Positions 10,980 through 22,155 of a stretch of DNA of 64,000 bases are shown here, piece after piece (position 1 is the first letter of the stretch; each line of letters begins with the position of its first letter). The stretch comes from Isoetes taiwanensis (lineage: Eukaryota; Streptophyta; Lycopodiopsida; Isoetales; Isoetaceae), in the NCBI GenBank assembly GCA_021234155.1, contig JAJEKV010000077.1, positions 1,721,012-1,785,011 on the forward strand, read 5' to 3'. A model generated the notes under the pieces. The model was given only the letters and a program-made list of their open reading frames with translations, searched no databases and was not told the origin of the DNA. Both the position numbers and the translations under genes were made by a program.

Positions 10980-13300
10980 ATGAGCCCCATGAGCCCCAGT
11001 TAGTTTGACAACCCCAGGGCTAAAATTCAGTGGATTAATGATTTTTCTGACAGTAGAGCTCACCAATCTCTATTTTGTTTTGTATGATTCTCGGCTATTT
11101 CCCCTATTTTTTAATATTCTATCCTTCTGGCTATGGTCCAGCTATGGAGGTGGCGAAGACAATGGGTGGCTTTTTTATTCTGTCTCTTCTCTTTGACAGC
11201 CCACTTGCTCAGAATGCCCAAAACAGAGCTTTAATCTGTAATCCACTTGGAGTTAGTGCTTAGTTTGATAGGTTAAGGTATAAAACTTATGTGGGTTCTT
11301 GTGATAAATCTTGCAAACGCTCAGAAAAATGGCAACAAAGGGCTAGCTATGAGATTCTTATTTGCTTCAGAAATGCGCAAAGGCGTTTACCTGCTCGGTC
11401 GCAACTAAAGAAGTCCTTGGATTAATTCAAATATCGAGTCTCTGTCTCTTTGTCAAAGAAAATTGAGGGCAAGGGAAAAAAATTGAGGGCTCATATTAAG
11501 CCTTTCTTTGCATCGCTACATTTCAATAACCAAGATAGATTGCAAGTAATGCTACAGTCCTCAACTTTACAATCTCCAAATACTTAGGTGGCACTTTCAT
11601 GGACTTGATTCTGCCAGCTTCTCAACTCATGCATTTGATTTGTGTCCCAAACTATAAAGGAAAAGGGCTAAAAAATTCACCACTCTTGGAATGGTCTTTT
11701 CATCTCACTTGTGAGTACAAATCAATTACCATGCTATTTCTTTATCAAGTAATGCCCGAGGCAATAACTTGAGCAAATACTTGAGTGGCACTTTATGAAC
11801 TTGATTCTTGAATGAAATAGGCTTTAACTATTAATAGTAACATTTCATTTTTGTTTAAGAATTTTGCAGAGCCAATACTGATCACTAGATGAACAAAGCA
11901 CAATCAAGATATAGGATCGGAGAGAGCACTATTAAGATATGGAATGTTATGACATGGGATGCTATAACAGAGGTAAGCTTTACTTGAAGAGGTACCTGTC
12001 AAAGTATCACAATCCATGAGATGGCACCTGACATAGATCCTTAAAGCACCTCTGCCCCTCTATTTTGTGAATTTGATAGAACAATAGGTGAACTGATCAA
12101 TTTGAGAGATGCACACTTACTATAATATGTTGCTTTCATAATATTTACAATTTCAAGCAAGTTTGGTTGTTTTCGTAGCATATTTTTATGCTGGAGACCA
12201 ATATATGGTGGGATTTACATCTTCTAGCTTTCTAGCATCGCGTATCGTAGGCAGCGGAAGAACTCTTTCACCGACTTATAGGTTATACGTAGGAGGCTTG
12301 GCAAGCATAAGTTTTTCTTTCTGCAATAAAATTTACGTGCTTACCATAGGTCTTATGGAGAAGCTTTGCAAGAATTAAGTATTTGTATGCCTCTAACTTA
12401 TATCCAAGATGCCCATGTTTTAGATTTACTTACGGATGTCTCAAATATATGAACTATTGCATGTCACACATATATTTGAACGCTATTGCCACGTACAATA
12501 TTATCCTTCCCCTGCATCACTGATGGCTTAGCAAGTTGATTATGAAAGTTGAGCCATGAATTATGAAGTTACAACCCCAATGTGTACTATGCATAAAATA
12601 AATGTTTCAACATGATACATCATATATGTGTCTAAAACACTTGTGTATTTTGATCGCATAAGATAATCCATGTCTTACAATTAAAACATGCCTTAGGTAG
12701 TCGAGATAGACAGAACATAGCAAGCCATGGCTAATAAGATAGATACAACATATCAAGCATACATGTTTCAAACAAATTTATTCTCATATTTCGAAATGTT
12801 TATTCTCACTCAAGACCTTGCCAAACATAAAAGTTGTTGATGTATAATATTAACAAAGTTAACAAACTTTTATATACAATTTACTTATGTGATGATGAAT
12901 CCACCTTAAAATGCCCAGGCTTAAAAAGGAAAAAGCCATCTTTTTGTAATCCAATGTATGGATTACCAGCTTACACATTCCATACATGCACAAGAAACTA
13001 GTGGTATCTATTGCTCAATACAACTCCTCATAGAGTCACGATTATATAAGAAAGGGACATAACAGCCTCTCACAAAGGCATGTCTTAGTGATTTTGCCTT
13101 GGAACATACCATACAGGTTTTGAAGGCTTTCAAAATCACAGGAGAGACAATTCCTCGTCTACTCACGGCCTTTGCAAGGGATAATGGAGCAACAAGTTTG
13201 TTTGGAGGCACGCTTATGAGGCCTCCAGAATGCGTTGATGTATTCGCAAATCTCTTTTTTCGCCAAAGAAAGTAATAAACTTCTTAACAAATGTCTTCCC
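10980..13300. other. No gene recognised
   Basis: AT-rich sequence with scattered short frames and no recognisable motifs, splice structure or repeat family. Confidence 0.5.
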
Positions 13301-13334
13301 AACATCAACTAACATCAACTGTTTATTTGAACAT

Positions 13335-13480
13335 CTAATCTGGCTCTATGCTATCCATCAATACATTATTCCCTATGCACAACTAGTCAAACATTTGAAG
13401 ACATCAAACATTTGCCTTTGGCCCTATGTTATGCATTAATGCATTATCCCTTATCGACAACTACTCATTTGAGGACGGCA
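13335..13480. repeat. ~80-bp tandem duplication
   Basis: Two diverged copies share the order tggc(t/c)ctatg, at(c/g)cat(c/t)aat(a/g)cattat, acaact and catttga(a/g)gac. The flanks 13300-14800 show no gene. 14210-14275 contains a loose repeat of (a)gaat(g/c)gatggtaaa units. Confidence 0.5.
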
Positions 13481-14830
13481 AAAGCGTCGGCTCTATAGAG
13501 TAAACATTTGAAAATCCATTACCTCGAACTTTTAAGCATGAAGCTTATGCAATGCATCTATTGTTCATGCAGAGTTCAGATCATTTAGAGGCATTGCGCT
13601 GACAAAAATCTATTCACTTTTTACAAAGTGTTGTCCATAACTACAAATTTAGTTTTAGTAGCTCAAATATTATCCTCAACATTAGAGATCTTAGCATCTC
13701 TAATGGACCGCTATCATGAGTAATCCATAACTCACAAAACATAGACTATTTAAAATTAAACGGACCTACGCATTTTGGAGGTTGATGTTTACATCTTTCA
13801 TAAATTCCCAACATCAAATCTTTATTTTAGCCTTAAGCACTTGCAAAGTACAGTTAAAGGGTGCACAAGGCGCCGGCATTGTATATATATATGCTGATAC
13901 GCCGCGACACCTCATCAGATCACACTCTGGATAAATCTGGACCATTGAAGCCCTAGATTTAAAATAACAGACGTAGGCCCAAAACCTAAAACGCAATATG
14001 CAATGGTCACTAGCCCCCTACGGATCTAAATACCAATGGGAAAACATACAGCATGCTTATGAAACCTACATATGCATGGATAAGAGAAAACCCGCTTGCT
14101 TTCGGAGTGAAAACCCTGCCGACCTGCGAAGCGGGGGTTGACCATCCAGAATCAAGTCCAGAGGGGCTTTTACTCAACCGAAAGAAATTTTACTTGATGT
14201 TCTGGGAGCTGAATCGATGGTAAAATGAGAAGAATGGATGGTAAAACACAAAGAATCGAGGGCAAACATCTTCTGCTATGAGTGTTTGCTCTGATTGATT
14301 TTATGGGTAAACAAACGTGCCATGTGGCATCGTGCGATTGGAGTTGAGGCCAAAACATCATGTAAAAGTTCTTTTCTTATATGAAATGGCATGGAGCATA
14401 TGTCTTTTAATGTCTTTTCCAAGTTGATCTATTCGACAACCCAATTTCTCATATATCTCGTCGACCTCGATCTTAATTCTGGCTCCTTTCTCAATGGTAC
14501 TAATAATACCGACGTTAGTGTTGAATGTAAGGGTCTTCTACCCAGCCCCTATAATATAGCCTTATAATGGTGAAAGTAATGGAGCCCTACAAATATACTA
14601 GAGTCCCTATCCGAGATCTCTTTATTTGTTGTGTCTGCTTCTTGGATCCCTTTATCACTTCTGCTAGGCCCTGAGTTCTACATGATATACTATATTAGCT
14701 AAAATGGAAACATGTTTGCCTAATCCCATAGTGCATCTTCTCTTGCAAAAAACAAGAACACACCACAATTTGTGCCTTGAATTTTAACATCGCAGCCTAC
14801 ACTCCCATCAATCACATGGAATGAAGGTTC

Positions 14831-15208
14831 TCATTGAAGGTCTTGTATGTTGGTATTGATAATTAGCAGCAACAACTTCGTTTTCTGCAGCCTGGTTCTA
14901 CACGGAGCAATTCCTTGGTTTTTTTTTTTTGCCTCTTCCCCGTTAGCTTGCAGCATGTTAGAGGTCTTCTTTTCATCAGCAAGCTCTGTTTCAAGTTGCT
15001 GAATTCGGCTGCTAAAGAGGCTATATGCTTTTTTCAACTCCTTGTTTTGATTGAGGAGGGTTGCATAGTGCTTTAGCAACTCGTCCATCACTTCGACGGG
15101 AGCCGATAGATGGGTGTCTACGACTAGCAAAATCCCATGTGCTGAATATTTACTCTGCAACAAATTGCATGTTTGTGAAATACGGCAGTTCGTTTGCGTA
15201 TATTGCAA
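14831..15208 (-). CDS. Coiled-coil ORF next to a copia-type primer site; gag-like or unknown
   Basis: This 125-aa frame contains a charged helical segment (LLNQNKELKKAYSLFSS, then IQQLETELADEKKTSN) typical of a coiled coil. It lies downstream, in the element's orientation, of the LTR and primer-binding site at 15555-16334, so it may be internal sequence of that element. However, no nucleocapsid CCHC knuckle is visible and the 79-bp direct repeat at 15271-15349 lies between. The start codon is uncertain. An ordinary host gene fragment is equally possible. Confidence 0.3.
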   Translation of the reverse strand: MQYTQTNCRISQTCNLLQSKYSAHGILLVVDTHLSAPVEVMDELLKHYATLLNQNKELKKAYSLFSSRIQQLETELADEKKTSNMLQANGEEAKKKNQGIAPCRTRLQKTKLLLLIINTNIQDLQ

Positions 15209-15270
15209 TTGTTGAAGAATGTATTCAATCAGGACATTTGTGACTTTATTGTTACATGCTCTGGAAGGTG

Positions 15271-15349
15271 ATATCGATATAGCATTGTCATTACTCGTTC
15301 TTAACCCCTAGCTCTCGTAGGTTTCCAAGATCCAACGGCTAGCAACTGT
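15271..15349. repeat. 79-bp direct repeat, copy 1
   Basis: Identical over all 79 bases to 16335-16413. It begins atatcgatatagc and ends cggctagcaactgt. Bases on both sides differ between the two copies, so the boundaries are sharp. The copies bracket a 985-bp block holding the LTR and primer site. Confidence 0.9.
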
Positions 15350-15554
15350 AACTTTCTTTATTTATCTCAGTCAACACTCTCCTTCTAGTGCTTTCGACAT
15401 TATTTCTTTCACCTTCATATTCAATGAGATCTAACATCCTCACTTGAAGCACATGCTTCACTTTCTCCTTCCATACAAATCGGTGTCACCCTTGAACACA
15501 TCTATAGCATTCAACAATCATGCTCCAAATCGCTAAATCCTGCACCGCAACATA

Positions 15555-15566
15555 GCTCTGATACCA
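15555..15566 (-). mobile_element. Retroelement primer-binding site (initiator tRNA-Met)
   Basis: On the minus strand this reads TGGTATCAGAGC, the sequence complementary to the 3' end of plant initiator tRNA-Met that primes reverse transcription in many plant LTR elements, especially Ty1/copia. It sits one base after the CA end of the LTR, exactly where a primer site belongs. Confidence 0.8.
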
Positions 15567-15567
15567 A

Positions 15568-16334
15568 TGTAAGATATTATGTCACCAATAATATCTTAGA
15601 GTCAGCTTGCTCAATACAATTTAACACCTGTGTATAGATCTAAATGCAATTCATGTCAATCCTATGAAAATTCTCGCAAATTCACACATCAAATAATATA
15701 GACTAGAACATCATTGTGAATAGCAATTTCATAGTTTATTAATGAACCATAGACCTTAGAAGCCAAGACCTTTTAGAATGAAAACTTCAATGAAATCTCG
15801 AACCAGCCAAGCTGAATGACTATCTATACATCCTTAGGTTTAATATAAGATCGGGATTCGACCATGTTGCATATCTTCTGAATGAAGTTGTCAAAGGTCT
15901 TGTAAGGCCCGGTATTTTAAACACGAAAATGGCTCCAAGTTCCTGGGCCGACTTCCATGTATTTCTAGATTTTTATAAATAAATGTTTCGATGGTTTATT
16001 TACCATCCTTATTGACAATATTTACAACCATTGCATTTACAATGGTTCTTCATAATATACACTTGTCTTTTAATGATCCATATTTGCAACCATATGGATA
16101 CCTCCTTTTGTTCATGCAAACAAGTGTTCACAGTGCCTCAACAAATCAATCTGGCTCTGTCAATTTTCACCATCACAAGTTGTTTATGCAATCACCTGCA
16201 TAGTAAAGGTTTAACTCAATCCCTGAAACTGTCTAGGCATATCTTCAAGTTTTTAACACCTTCATCAAAGTATTTTATCTCCAACATTTTATAAGATTAT
16301 GATATGAACCAAATGCACATTAACATTTCTAACA
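15568..16334 (-). mobile_element. Long terminal repeat (5' LTR) of a copia-type element
   Basis: The right end is fixed by the primer site. The other end is inferred where TG...CA termini and the flanking direct repeat coincide. Minus strand: begins TGTTAGA and ends TCTTACA, giving short imperfect inverted ends and a length of about 767 bp. Just inside one end is a small stem, taagatatta/taatatctta (15570-15597). No second LTR and no intact pol gene were found here, so the element is truncated or rearranged. Confidence 0.6.
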
Positions 16335-16413
16335 ATATCGATATAGCATTGTCATTACTCGTTCTTAACCCCTAGCTCTCGTAGGTTTCCAAGATCCAAC
16401 GGCTAGCAACTGT
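16335..16413. repeat. 79-bp direct repeat, copy 2
   Basis: Perfect match to 15271-15349 and directly abutting the inferred LTR terminus. See the entry for copy 1. Confidence 0.9.
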
Positions 16414-16448
16414 TGTAACACTCCCGTGTTACCACGGCTTCCAGACAT

Positions 16449-16513
16449 CCAATCATTGCAATAATTATGAAATGTCATGAAAAATGGCATGAAATAATTA
16501 ATGTAATGATTGG
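16449..16513. other. Hairpin: 19-bp inverted repeat
   Basis: Arms 16449-16467 and 16495-16513 (ccaatcatt.../...aatgattgg) pair with two mismatches across a 27-bp loop. It is immediately followed by a cluster of G-boxes. Confidence 0.6.
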
Positions 16514-16524
16514 GAGAGGGGGTA

Positions 16525-16607
16525 CACGTGGCGCCCTCAGAGGGTGACACGTGGCATGGAGACACAAAGTGGCACTCAAGTGACACTTAGGTCACTAGTG
16601 ACACGTG
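16525..16607. promoter_or_regulatory. Cluster of three G-boxes (CACGTG)
   Basis: Perfect CACGTG palindromes start at 16525, 16548 and 16602, inside repeated GTGACAC words. In plants such elements are bound by bZIP and bHLH factors (ABA, light and stress control). No TATA box or start codon is evident nearby, so a role as promoter or LTR enhancer is inference. Confidence 0.5.
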
Positions 16608-17268
16608 ACTCCGTGAGGCGGTGACACCCAAGCTAGGCGGCGCGCCGACCAAACGACCTCCAAATCGGGAGTTGTTTGATGTACGGAGCTTGGCTCGATG
16701 AGCTAGGGTGCCTACGTTCGACGGATCGTGATTTGGAGCTATAGTTTGTGCGGGGCGTCGTGATTGGGGTTTGTAGAGATTCTGTAGGAGCTTGAGCCTT
16801 CGAGTCCTGGAGAGCGTGTCAAGGTTAGCCTCTTGTTCATATGATTGATTTTGAATGTTTGAATGTTTCTGTGTCTTTGGTGGCTCGGAGAGCCTATCTC
16901 CATGATAGCTTGAAGAGCTTATCTCCGCTTGATGTTTTGTTATTTCAAGGTTATTCTGTTATTTCAAGTTATGATCTCTGGCTTTGTAGATGGATGGTTA
17001 GTTTATTTCAGCTTCTGCCTGATGATTGTTGTAGTTAGATGGATGCTTTCCATTCTATGAATGTGGTATTTGACTTGAAAAGGCAGGTTGCTTGGTTAGT
17101 TTTGGCTCTGTTTGCTCTATGATCTCTAGACGGCCATAGGCTAGAGTAGATAAGCAACCGTCAGATATGAGAGGGTTAAAATGTGTAACCTGCCAATCAT
17201 TGTTGTTTTAGAACAAACACCTAACAGTCCAACCTCTTGTGAGGTTTACCACTCCAACCTCTAGCAGA

Positions 17269-17304
17269 TTATCATGATAATCTCCTAGGAGATTATCGTG
17301 ATAA
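17269..17304. other. Compound palindrome centred on CCTAGG
   Basis: Two 18-bp arms (17269-17286 and 17287-17304) are reverse complements with one mismatch. The left arm lies largely inside a second, perfect 18-bp palindrome (agattatcatgataatct, 17266-17283). Confidence 0.7.
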
Positions 17305-17450
17305 GCATTTTAGATACAGCATTATTTCTTATTAACAAGTACATTTTACAAGTGGGCCTTCCACCCAATGTGACATCTACTATTTTTGTCACTGTGCAGC
17401 ACATGTTACAAATTATGCTGACTGCCTTACTCCAAATTTCTCTACTACCT

Positions 17451-17990
17451 TCAACGCTGAATCTGCATCTGTAAGTGTGATGAAAATATTATTACTGGCG
17501 CTCGAATTTTGAAACCTTGGGCCTCAACTATACACACCTGCAATAATTGATAATCTGTAAATCTCACATTATAATATACACATCGAGCACAGTTCAGATT
17601 TTTACCTTGAACCATTGTTTCGGAAGCAACAGATTGTGCCACTTGAGCTACCATCTCAAGATGTGGTTGTGTAACTTGCACCATTGCAGACACAACCATA
17701 TGTCCAACCAAATCTGAAAGACATGGCACTTAAATCCTGGTTTCACAATACCAAAAGACAAGTAGGCTTACTTGTATTGATGTTCCTTCCAGTGGATGAA
17801 GTTATTTCCTTAATGCTCACATCAACTAGAGCACTTGCAGCATAGAAAATTCATATTAAACAAGCCATGCAATTAACATGATGTAATGAAGAAATTTTAT
17901 ACTAGTTGCAACAGCAGTTCGAATTTCACTCGCCCCTTTAGTTATATCACTTGCAACACTGGTTGCAACCACATTATTGATATCACCTGC
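17451..17990 (-). CDS. Exons of an unrecognised gene
   Basis: Three minus-strand exon-like pieces have good splice sites. About 17988-17903 (after TATATGGCAG) reads GDINNVVATSVASDITKGAS and onward, ending before GTATAAAA. About 17845-17771 reads ALVDVSIKEITSSTGRNIN, ending before GTAAGCC. About 17713-17606 (after CTTTCAG) reads LVGHMVVSAMVQVTQPHLEM and onward, ending before GTAAAAA. The pieces are alanine/valine/serine/threonine-rich amphipathic helices that resemble each other, as in a repeat protein. It is divergently arranged with the plus-strand coiled-coil/RING locus. No family recognised and no confirmed start or stop. Confidence 0.35.
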
Positions 17991-18054
17991 CATATACGGA
18001 AGTGAACATGTGGCAGTTTTAGGGTGTAAATATGGTTCTGCTACCCAAAAAAGC

Positions 18055-18088
18055 TCAAAAGCACTAAGCACTTAAAGCACTTAGAGTT
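18055..18088 (+). repeat. AAGCACTT-type inverted repeat, left copy
   Basis: Contains agcactaagcacttaaagcacttagagttc. Its reverse complement closely matches 22156-22190, and the last 16 bases match at 14 positions. Together they flank the FCP1-like locus and its neighbour. Confidence 0.5.
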
Positions 18089-18429
18089 CGACAGAAAACG
18101 TGACTTAGCTCGATCTCGGTTCCCGCGTGCCAATTTTCCTCCCAATTTCCTGTTTCATTTCCGATTACAACAGAGTTTTCCTAATCCCTTCCGGCACACA
18201 ACAATAGATCTTTTCTCGAAACCTAACTAATCTTCCTCAATCAAGTGAAATGGCGGAGCCAATTCGAACGGCTGAAGATTTTCTTTGAGATTCTAATTAT
18301 CAAGCAGTGCAATCAAGTGCAAAATACAACCGATTAGTAAAAAAATGTTTCACAGGGAACAATGGGAATCATTTTGGCGAGAACCTTTCAATCTAAGTCT
18401 CAATCAAGGTTCGGTTTCTCAAACCGCAT

Positions 18430-19359
18430 TTGAGGGCCAAATTGGATAGGTTCTTGAAAATTTTCTACCAGAAGGTCCACTGTAATAATGAAGTAAGAAA
18501 ACTTGACTTGCTTATGCTTTTGCATGGGAAAATTGCCACTGAAGCTTTGGATGATCCCAAAGGGCATAAGATCAATTGGGCTGCATATGGTGCCGCGGGT
18601 TGTAATGTAATGTAAATGCGGCCGAAAAAGAAGGTTGAAAAAGTAAAAGATGAAGTGGATTTGAAGCCCGATATTTACGAAAAAAGAAATTAGTAAACCT
18701 ATCCTAGATCGAGAATGATTTGAAGCATAACCTGCAGGTTAGTGACAGAAAAGAATTGGTATGCTTGAAAATAAAAGGCGAGAGATGGGAAAGGAAATGC
18801 AAACTCTTGTTGTTAACAATGCTGATGAGAAGAGTAATGACAAGATCTATAAGACATTGTCCGATAAAAGAATTGCTATTGAAGAGCTTAAGTCTAGAAT
18901 TGCGAGAGAAGAAGGCTTTGTTTAGCACAATGGAAGTGGAGGCGAGAAATAAGGGAGTTGGAAAGGAAAGGCGATGTTTGAGGAGTATGCATATGAGTCT
19001 TTGGAGTCTATTTGCAAACCCGGAAGATCGGTCTTCTTCTTGTGAAGAAAATTTCATTGGAGGCTAAATTGATTGAAAAACGGACTGAGATCACTACAGC
19101 CAAAGAACATTTGAGCAACCTTGAAAGTTTGAGGCCCGGATAACCAACACTCCTTTTACGCATCAACACTATCAAAAAGAACACTTCGAGTTTTTTGCAA
19201 AGTTCTTGTACTGCTTGTGGTTTAACATTTCATGATAAATACAAAATGTCATTAGTTTTGGAATGTCAACATGAGTACCATTTGCTGTGTGCTGCATTGT
19301 TAAGAGAAGGGAAATGTTTGAAATGTGAATCACATATTCACGAAGATCTTTATCTTTGA
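18430..19359 (+). pseudogene. Coiled-coil and RING-H2 coding region with frame breaks
   Basis: A chain of plus-strand frames reads as protein but shifts repeatedly. 18761-18925 encodes a charged helix (MLENKRREMGKEMQ..., DKRIAIEELKSRIAREEG). Around 19040-19140 a second helix reads VKKISLEAKLIEKRTEITTA. At 19201-19356 is a clear RING-H2 finger: C-x2-C (SSCTACG), 15 residues, C-x-H-x2-H-x2-C (LECQHEYHLLC), 8 residues, C-x2-C (CLKC). All eight metal ligands are present. RING-H2 domains usually recruit ubiquitin-conjugating enzymes, and a helix-plus-RING layout suits an E3 ligase. Shifts near 18925 and 19030 have no splice signals, so this is a pseudogene or contains sequencing indels. It may be the 5' part of the locus continuing at 19367. 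Confidence 0.5.
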
Positions 19360-19366
19360 ACTTGGG

Positions 19367-21185
19367 ATGACTACTCCAACAGGAATAGAGCAGGTTGCTT
19401 CTTTTGATCCTATAATAATTAACAAGAAAACTGATTTGGGGTCAAACACAATTAGGGTTGATTTGGGATCTAATCTAGCTCGGGCAGATGAAGTTCATGC
19501 TGATCTTTACTTCAAATCCCCTTCTACTAGCTCAAAGAGGAAGAAAAATGCAAGTTGTGATTCTGATTACATTCCAGATGAAGTGGATTTAGGGTGTAAA
19601 GATGTGAGTCCAAGGCAGCTAAGAAGTGCCAGCAAAGTTCTAAATTCTGTATCAGAATTGGAGGCAGGCATTAGGAATGATGACAATGAAGTTGACTATG
19701 TGTTAGATACTTCAACAAGGAAGAAGCAAAAGCAGGAAATCAGGACGAATGATGTTGTGACTAAAAAGAAGATTAAAGGGAAAGAAACAATAAAGAAGAA
19801 AGTCACATAAGGGACAAGTATCCATTGAGGAAGAGAAAAACTTTGAATCTGCAGAAGCAGGGGAGGACCAGGAGCTGCAAGGAAGTAAGATTCCACATGT
19901 TGATCTTACTGTTGATCAAGGCCTTCAAGTGGAGAATCAAGATGCAGCACAATCTAAACACAATGAAGGTATAAACAGTGATCTTGAAAAAGTAATGGAT
20001 GCTCTTATGGGAAAGTCAAACATCTCTTTGAGAGCACTAATTCATAAGTTGTAATGTTCAGGTATTCACAAATCTGTCCCAACTGAAGAGGACTTTTGTG
20101 TTTCCAATTTAACTTCCAGGTCTACATATGACTTTTTAATTTGAATTCATCATTTGGTTATCATTCAAACTTGTATTCACTTAATTAATTGTCTGACTAA
20201 CAGGTCATCCGACTTGATAAGCACAATTGTTGACAAAGTAGTTCCACTGGATGGGGACTTACCTGTTTCCTATCTAACTACCAGGTTTATGAAACTTTAA
20301 TTTGAATTTATGTGTGTATTATTTGGTTAAGGTTGTATTTACTTAATTAGTTGGCTGTATTTTAGGTCAATCGAGTTGCAAAGCACAAGTGCACCTGACA
20401 TGCAAGTAATATCTAGTATTCAAAAGAAACTTTTGATACTAGATCTCAATGGTGTGCTGGTGAAGACCATCATTAAAAAAAATCAGACCCAGACCAGAGA
20501 AGAATTAAGAAGGCTAAGTTCTCAATTATTGAGAACATCAACCACCAACAAACTTGTGGTATTCAGGCCAGGTCTGCACAAGTTCATGCAGGAGGTGACC
20601 AAATTGTTTGACATTGCAATTTGGTCCTCCATGAATAGCTTTAATGTGAATGAGGTTGTTATAGTTATAGATCCTTCTTATGCAGAGAACTTTGTATTTG
20701 TTTGGGACCACAGCAGTTGTGATGAGATGCCTTTCAAATGGCCTATTCAAAATGCAAATCCAGTTTTCATGAAGCCACTACATAAAGTCTATGAAGCTTT
20801 CCCACAGCATGGGAAGAATGTAATTCTTGCAGATGATTCAGTATACAAGACTCATATGTCTCCACCATTCACTTCCATCGTGGTGCCTACTTTTGCGAAT
20901 GATGAGAATGATAATATTTTGAATAGTTACTTGCTTCCAATACTTAGAAAGGTTGCAGAGGTTGAAGACATGACTGATGTGTTGAAAAGAAAGACCCGGG
21001 CAGAAGCATACACAAGAATGTCCCTTGGTGTTCTTGATGCACTATCTGAAGTTGACATTGGTCAAGATCAGAAGCTGTTAGTCAAAACATATTGCAAGGG
21101 TCAGATTGAATGGTTAGTAGAAAGTTTTGGTCATATTTTCAGTTCTGATCAGTTGGTTCAGCTGCAGAAACATGTGACAGGTTGA
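19367..21185 (+). CDS. FCP1/NIF-like domain protein, degenerate motif I, duplicated exons
   Basis: The C-terminal exon (20366-21185) encodes an FCP1-homology HAD domain. Motif I is KKLLILDLNGVLVKT, where DxN-G replaces DxDxT, so the second catalytic Asp is absent. VVFRPGLHKFMQE, IAIWSSMNS and NVILADDSVYKT follow. Loss of that Asp is common in one plant group of these proteins and may mean no phosphatase activity. Upstream exons join in phase: to 19968, 20062-20119, 20204-20284, then 20366. Introns 20120-20203 and 20285-20365 are clearly related, as are the exons before them. The N-terminal part (19367-19968) is acidic and lysine-rich (KKQKQEIRTNDVVTKKKIKG), nuclear-like, with one unexplained frame shift at about 19795. 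It may continue the RING locus upstream. Confidence 0.65.
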
Positions 21186-21448
21186 AGTGTACTTGTTTAT
21201 TTCCATTTTGTACATATGCCTCAATTTTGGACAATAGACGCAATACTATATGAGTGCAGAAATGTCTCAATTTTGTATACTCAATGATATGAGTGCAGAA
21301 ATGCCGCAATTTTCTAACTCAAACATAATGAAACTTTTTCTCAGATCAAGTGTGTTTGTGTATATTTGTCCAATTGTTTGTACTGTTCTTTCAAACAGTT
21401 TCAGTTTCAAATTACAATGTATGATGTTTGTGAATGCTTACAATACCT

Positions 21449-22110
21449 TCATAATGTGAAGGCAGGTGGAAGACTACTCATAATGTGCTGGCAAGTGTCT
21501 TCTGCCATGATAAACAAATTTGGATGATCTGCATTTGCAATCATATCAAACATAGAAAGTCTGACAAGATGGCTATATACACTGGCCACTGGCTTGTCCT
21601 GCAACAGTTCAAAAGTTAGACCACCATCAATCTGCTTATAGTACTGTTCTGTCACAATAACTTCTTCAATCCCAAAAACATTTCCCCATCCATCCTTGTA
21701 ATCTTCTAGCAAAGTAGTCTTTGCTTCAGTGCATTTTAGTACATAGAAATCTACCCCTTCATCATTCCCTTCTTCAAAGATTTACTGACAAAATTGTCAC
21801 CAACTTCTATCATGGAACTCATTAGACCATCTTCATCCTCTTCTTCTTCCTCACCATCATACTTCGGCTTCATCTTGCGGTCGGTGCCATCACCTATACT
21901 CTTAGGCTCTTTCAACTTCAGCTTCAGTCTTTTCCCAATCACCTATTAGACTCATCTTGATGCATTTATCCCACTTAAATTGAATGCCGTAGTTGCAAAA
22001 CCATGACAAAGTTCTATGAGCTACCTTCAAAAATTCTCCTTGTCACATGGTCTTATGCAATGTAGCTTTGTTGTTCCCTTTAAAGTATGGGATTCAAATC
22101 ATGGGATCTA
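21449..22110 (-). CDS. Unrecognised protein-coding locus, convergent with the FCP1-like gene
   Basis: Minus-strand reading gives VAHRTLSWFCNYGIQFKWDK (about 22040-21970), an acidic linker (KYDGEEEEEDEDGLMSSM, about 21870), then a folded-looking C-terminus of about 100 residues (DFYVLKCTEAKTTLLEDYKD, ..., MAEDTCQHIMSSLPP) ending at 21449. Two single-base frame changes interrupt it, near 21945 and 21785. The pieces are too coherent to be chance. I do not recognise the family. Confidence 0.4.
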
Positions 22111-22155
22111 TCTATCTTTGAAGACTCAATCTCGAAATACACCTTAACAATATGA

